This document shows positions 63,188 through 64,000 of a DNA stretch of 64,000 bases, one piece after another. The stretch is taken from the NCBI RefSeq assembly GCF_900169305.1, contig NZ_FWDP01000004.1:868001-932000 (forward strand), in the 5' to 3' direction. The notes beneath the pieces were generated by a model that was not told where the DNA came from, ran no database searches, and saw only the letters and a program-made list of their open reading frames with translations. Source of the stretch: Marinilactibacillus piezotolerans. GTDB lineage: Bacteria > Bacillota > Bacilli > Lactobacillales > Carnobacteriaceae_A. Within the stretch, counting starts at the first letter, position 1, and each line of letters starts with the position of its first letter. The position numbers and the translations under genes are program-made.

Positions 63188-63709
63188 TAAACTCACTCCT
63201 CCATATTTAGTAGGTTCTTATAGTGGAATAAATGTACGATTATGAAGCGTATTCTGTATATTTATTCTGATAAGAAGTTTTTTATATTCTCATATTAGCA
63301 TAATGAAGTAAAAAAGCTGTACTGATTACACTTGCAAATTTGTAAACCACTTCGATGACTATAATAAATGCTTATGTATCTTGTTTTCACTTTCTTAATG
63401 TAATATGGACATAAGGATGATTCACTGATAATCCTATTGTAAAATGTCGTTAATTCAGTAAATTGTCCAGCAAATTATAACTTTAGTTATCTTACCTATC
63501 TACTTAATGAACGTTTTCTCATTTTATAAGGTATACTGACTGAAACTTGAGTAAACAAGCATTCTGATTTATGATTATCCAGATTGACCGCCGACAGGAT
63601 TGCATAGTTTTCAGTGAATACAGTATACTGATAGAAGTTCTTACAATGTTTCAAACTGTTATTGAAAATAGATATTAAAAGTAAGCCATAGAAAGCAGGT
63701 AAACAGCTT
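63188..63709. promoter_or_regulatory. Divergent region between the sugar ABC operon and the last gene
   Basis: A gap of about 520 bases. On the minus strand an extended -10, TGC-TAATAT, lies at 63292-63300. About 35 bases upstream of it TTGCAAATTTGTAA (63332-63345) is an imperfect palindrome, a possible regulator site. On the plus strand GTATACTGA occurs twice (about 63532 and 63622) near likely -10 boxes for the next gene. No gene seen. Confidence 0.35.
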
Positions 63710-64000
63710 ATGAACGAATTCAACTTACTGCATACGCACAGTACAATGATCGATGAGAATGAATTTTTTGAACAGTTCTTTAACGAAAACTTACCAGAGA
63801 GATATGATTCCAATTTTTTCCGGCTGAAGTATCAGCCGACAATCGCGGAGTTTGAATTAATTGAGCAAATGCAGCTGGTTTACCACCTAGATGCTGGATT
63901 GAAGCATTTGAAGTTTTACTGGCCGCCAAATAAAGGATTCACTCCTGAGATTGTTTCTTATTTTGAACAAGAAGGATATCAAATTGAAATGCTTGAACTC
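63710..64000 (+). CDS. Unidentified protein, possibly a GNAT acetyltransferase (N-terminal part)
   Basis: The first 97 codons of a gene cut by the window edge, starting at ATG 63710 with AGCAGG upstream. The visible part is acidic and aromatic (MNEFNLLHTHSTMIDENEFF) and includes LKFYWPPNKGFTPEIVSYFEQEGYQIEMLEL. The pattern of a helix then EQEGYQIEM resembles the N-terminal half of some GNAT acetyltransferases, but the acetyl-CoA loop would lie beyond the window. No firm assignment. Confidence 0.5.
   Translation, partial: MNEFNLLHTHSTMIDENEFFEQFFNENLPERYDSNFFRLKYQPTIAEFELIEQMQLVYHLDAGLKHLKFYWPPNKGFTPEIVSYFEQEGYQIEMLEL

Noticed and set aside
63410-63450. AGGAT...ATCCT hairpin in the gap after the sugar ABC operon
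   Set aside because: Only five base pairs with mismatches and no T run; too weak to call a terminator.

Overview
The window comes from a low-GC Gram-positive of the order Lactobacillales, most likely the family Carnobacteriaceae (an Alkalibacterium- or Marinilactibacillus-like lineage). The family placement is inferred from gene content: a ccpA-pepQ divergent pair, an Asp23-family gene between efp and nusB, a full comG operon, a PcsB-like hydrolase, a CsrR/ArlR-type two-component pair and an Msm-type sugar transporter without its own ATPase. Nearly everything is chromosomal core. I see no rRNA, tRNA, insertion sequence, prophage or CRISPR array, and no clear sign of recent transfer.

Layout. 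1-1.6 kb: a BMP-type (nucleoside) ABC importer, with the ATPase cut by the window edge. 1.9-5.9 kb: ftsK/spoIIIE, then on the other strand an acylphosphatase and a YidC2 insertase. 5.9-9.9 kb: a sensor kinase/response regulator pair and 6-phosphogluconate dehydrogenase. 10.2-19.2 kb: a 38-residue membrane ORF, then the conserved block recN, argR, tlyA, ispA, xseB, xseA, nusB, asp23-like, efp and Xaa-Pro peptidase, in which folD is absent from its usual place. 19.4-23.5 kb: comGG to comGA, the competence pseudopilus. 23.6-28.7 kb: yebC, a VanZ protein and two tandem pepF-type peptidases. 28.8-34.6 kb: an NlpC/P60 hydrolase, tRNA hydroxylase trhO and a class A penicillin-binding protein. 34.7-38.7 kb: ccpA, pepQ, a DUF421 protein and ytxH/ytxG-like stress genes. 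38.9-44.6 kb: an unknown membrane-anchored protein, mscS, a CbpB-like protein, and the murI-rdgB-phosphodiesterase operon with yslB opposite. 45-52.6 kb: trxA, mutS2, cvpA, zapA and a T-box-controlled pheST. 52.9-60 kb: HxlR regulator, mgtE, a lipoprotein, an SDR oxidoreductase, an HD hydrolase, a TrmH-type methyltransferase and a PcsB-like M23 protein. 60-64 kb: a sugar ABC transporter and the start of an unidentified gene.

Functionally the window centres on envelope growth and division (FtsK, PBP, two coiled-coil murein hydrolases, MurI, ZapA, YidC2), DNA repair and uptake (RecN, ExoVII, MutS2, ComG), translation (EF-P, PheST, TlyA, TrmH, TrhO) and carbon or peptide use (CcpA, PepQ, PepF pair, ABC importers).

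No complete undescribed system stands out. The best leads are regulatory. The mgtE leader holds a short Shine-Dalgarno-led peptide, an intrinsic terminator, and a 50-codon frame with a very strong Shine-Dalgarno that runs into mgtE. Other leads are a nested inverted-repeat element in the gap below trxA, a perfect 17-bp palindrome over the -10 box of the PBP gene, and an arginine repressor whose GDD motif reads GDN. Several gene starts were moved from the longest open frame to a downstream codon where the ribosome-binding site or promoter decides.
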